From positions 1 through 14,492 of the forward strand of contig CAMYNO010000111.1 in assembly GCA_947259815.1 (NCBI GenBank): DNA of 14,492 nt, read 5' to 3'. Source of the DNA: an uncultured Parvularculaceae bacterium (GTDB lineage Bacteria > Pseudomonadota > Alphaproteobacteria > Caulobacterales > Parvularculaceae). Both the position numbers and the translations under genes were made by a program. Position 1 is the stretch's first letter. Each line of letters starts with the position of its first letter. Shown here piece by piece: positions 12,981-14,492 of this stretch. Below the pieces are notes generated by a model. It saw only the letters and a list, made by a program, of their open reading frames with translations. It made no database searches and was not told the DNA's origin.

Positions 12981-14399
12981 ATGAATAGAGTTATAAAAAC
13001 TACTCTCGTCGCCATGCTCATAGCAGGCGGCGCTATAATTGCCGGCGAAAGTCTGGCCCAGGAAGCGGCCGCGGTGGAAGCCGTCATTACTGAAGCGGCG
13101 GCCGCAATTGAAGCACCGGCGGCGGTGGAAGCCGTTGTTGCCGAAGCGCCAGCTACTACGCCGGCGCCGGACACGGCTTTTGTCTTCAACACCATGCTGT
13201 TTTTAATCATGGGCATGGTTGTCATGTTCATGGCGGCGGGATTTTGCATGCTTGAAGCCGGTCTCGTCCGCTCAAAGAACGCCGCAACAATTTGCCTGAA
13301 GAACATCACGCTATACGCCATCGCGACAGTGATGGTCTGGCTGATCGGGTACAATGTTATTTACGGTGTCGACACAGGGGGCTGGATCGGCACACTCACG
13401 GTATGGGGCGCTGATGACACAAGCGCGCTTGATACCGGATACTCCGCCTCGTCGGACTGGTTCTTCCAGATGGTTTTTGTCGCAACCGCGGCGTCCATCG
13501 TTTCGGGAACGGTCGCGGAACGGGTCCGCCTTTGGCCGTTCTTTATCTTTACCGCGATCCTGACCGGACTGATCTACCCGATCCAGGCGTCCTGGGAATG
13601 GGGCGGCGGATGGCTTGATTCCCGCTACGGCTTCTCCGATTTCGCCGGTTCGACACTTGTGCACGCAACAGGCGGCTGGGCCGCGCTTGCCGGCGCGATT
13701 GCCCTTGGACCGCGACGGGGCAAATACGGTCCGGACGGGCAGATCAACACGATCCGCGGATCGAGCCTGCCGCTCGCAACGCTGGGCGTCTTTATTCTGT
13801 GGCTCGGCTGGTTCGGCTTTAATGGCGGCTCGCAACTGGCGCTCGGCTCGCTCGACGACGCGATCGCGGTTTCCAATATCTTCGTGAACACCAACATGGC
13901 TGCAGCCACTGGCGTTATCACCGTCGTTGTTCTGTGTACGCTGCTTAAGCGCAAGATCGATTTGTCGATGGCGCTGAACGGCGCGATCGGCGGTCTTGTT
14001 TCCATTACCGCAGAACCACTGGCGCCGGCCGTCTGGCAGGCCGCGTTGATCGGCTCCGTCGGCGGCGTCATCATCTTCGTCACGACGCCGCTGCTTGAAT
14101 ATCTGCGGATCGACGATGTTGTCGGCGCCATCCCGGCGCACCTTTTCTGCGGCATGTGGGGAACGATCGTCGTACCGGTCAGCAACTCCGATGCGAGCTT
14201 CGTCGGTCAGGCTGTCGGCATCGGTGCCAATGCAGCCTTCGTGTTCACCGTCTCGATGGTCATCTGGTTCTTCCTCAAGGTTGTGATTGGCATTCGCGCC
14301 AGCGCCGATGATGAGGATAAGGGCCTTGACGATTCTGAAGTCGGCGCTCCCGCGTGGCCCGATTTCAGCGGAGAAGTAACCCTGCGACCTGCTGAATAA
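12981..14399 (+). CDS. amt: Ammonium transporter, Amt family
   Basis: Inner-membrane trimeric ammonium channel, 472 aa. A signal peptide (about 1-26, ending ESLA before Q27) is followed by an unusual 35-residue linker made almost only of Ala, Glu, Val and Pro (28-62). The Amt core of about 11 helices runs from 66 to 437. The pore twin histidines are H228 (DFAGSTLVHATGG, with the conserved D220) and H387 (GAIPAHLFCGMWG). SWEWGGGWL (204-212) and SGTVAERVR (175-183) also match the family. The C-terminal tail is short and acidic. GAGGGG at 12971-12976 is four bases from the ATG. No PII gene (glnK) is adjacent, although bacterial amt genes are commonly linked to one. A strong terminator follows 27 bases after the stop, so it is probably monocistronic. 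Confidence 0.96.
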   Translation: MNRVIKTTLVAMLIAGGAIIAGESLAQEAAAVEAVITEAAAAIEAPAAVEAVVAEAPATTPAPDTAFVFNTMLFLIMGMVVMFMAAGFCMLEAGLVRSKNAATICLKNITLYAIATVMVWLIGYNVIYGVDTGGWIGTLTVWGADDTSALDTGYSASSDWFFQMVFVATAASIVSGTVAERVRLWPFFIFTAILTGLIYPIQASWEWGGGWLDSRYGFSDFAGSTLVHATGGWAALAGAIALGPRRGKYGPDGQINTIRGSSLPLATLGVFILWLGWFGFNGGSQLALGSLDDAIAVSNIFVNTNMAAATGVITVVVLCTLLKRKIDLSMALNGAIGGLVSITAEPLAPAVWQAALIGSVGGVIIFVTTPLLEYLRIDDVVGAIPAHLFCGMWGTIVVPVSNSDASFVGQAVGIGANAAFVFTVSMVIWFFLKVVIGIRASADDEDKGLDDSEVGAPAWPDFSGEVTLRPAE

Positions 14400-14426
14400 T
14401 CAATCCTGGGCAGGTCGCCCCTGAGG

Positions 14427-14460
14427 GTCGGCGGCGCAATTGCGCCGCCGACATTTTTTT
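14427..14460 (+). terminator. Intrinsic terminator of amt
   Basis: A perfect 26-base palindrome at 14427-14452 (arms GTCGGCGGCGCAA / TTGCGCCGCCGAC) is followed by A and seven T residues (14454-14460). This is a textbook rho-independent terminator, 27 bases after the amt stop codon. Nothing further can be supported in the last 32 bases. Confidence 0.93.
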
Positions 14461-14492
14461 ATCGCAAAATTCGGGTCGCCTGGCGTGCCGCC

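Noticed and set aside
13311..14141. A 276-codon minus-strand frame inside amt.
   Set aside because: It is opposite the conserved Amt core. Its composition (Arg, Asp, Gly) is that of a shadow frame.
1..14492. CRISPR array, tRNA or rRNA genes.
   Set aside because: I saw no regularly spaced repeats, no tRNA-like cloverleaf and no rRNA-like stretch on either strand by eye.

Overview
The window looks like chromosomal DNA of an alphaproteobacterium. It has high GC with GCC/GGC-rich codons. Its gene content fits that group: Hsp33, a PPK2-type kinase, a twin-transmembrane protein next to etfBA, an SPFH/NfeD pair, and a short HVI-type coiled-coil/winged-helix protein. I cannot place it more finely from sequence alone.

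Positions 1-3468 hold a tight plus-strand run: an ABC-2 transporter permease, the redox chaperone Hsp33 (hslO), a class I SAM methyltransferase and a polyphosphate kinase 2. Gaps are 6-17 bases, so this is probably one operon. It puts an oxidative-stress chaperone next to a polyphosphate enzyme.

The main discovery is at 3644-6486, a complete 2843-bp transposon. It is bounded by perfect 25-bp terminal inverted repeats (3644-3668 and 6462-6486). Directly abutting these on the outside is a perfect 8-bp target-site duplication, AGAATTTA (3636-3643 and 6487-6494). It carries an intact IS1595-family transposase and three passenger genes: a coiled-coil/winged-helix protein, a DUF6471-like HTH protein and a membrane-anchored protein of unknown function. 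The transposase and the DUF6471-like gene diverge from a shared 19-bp imperfect inverted repeat that contains both ribosome-binding sites. Removing the element and one copy of AGAATTTA restores a bidirectional terminator-like hairpin between the convergent genes ppk2 and nfeD.

Positions 6546-8069 (minus strand) carry an SPFH/stomatin-like protein followed by its usual partner NfeD. Diverging from them, 8317-10062 encodes a secreted protein with a papain/NlpC-like Cys-His arrangement that I cannot name. A 69-residue twin-transmembrane protein (10166-10375) precedes etfB and etfA (10522-12203), which overlap by one base and encode electron-transfer flavoprotein. A strong hairpin with a T-run ends that operon.

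The right part holds a probable small membrane protein on the minus strand (12378-12662). Next is an ammonium transporter (12981-14399) with an unusual Ala/Glu/Val-rich N-terminal linker and no adjacent glnK. It ends at a textbook intrinsic terminator (14427-14460).
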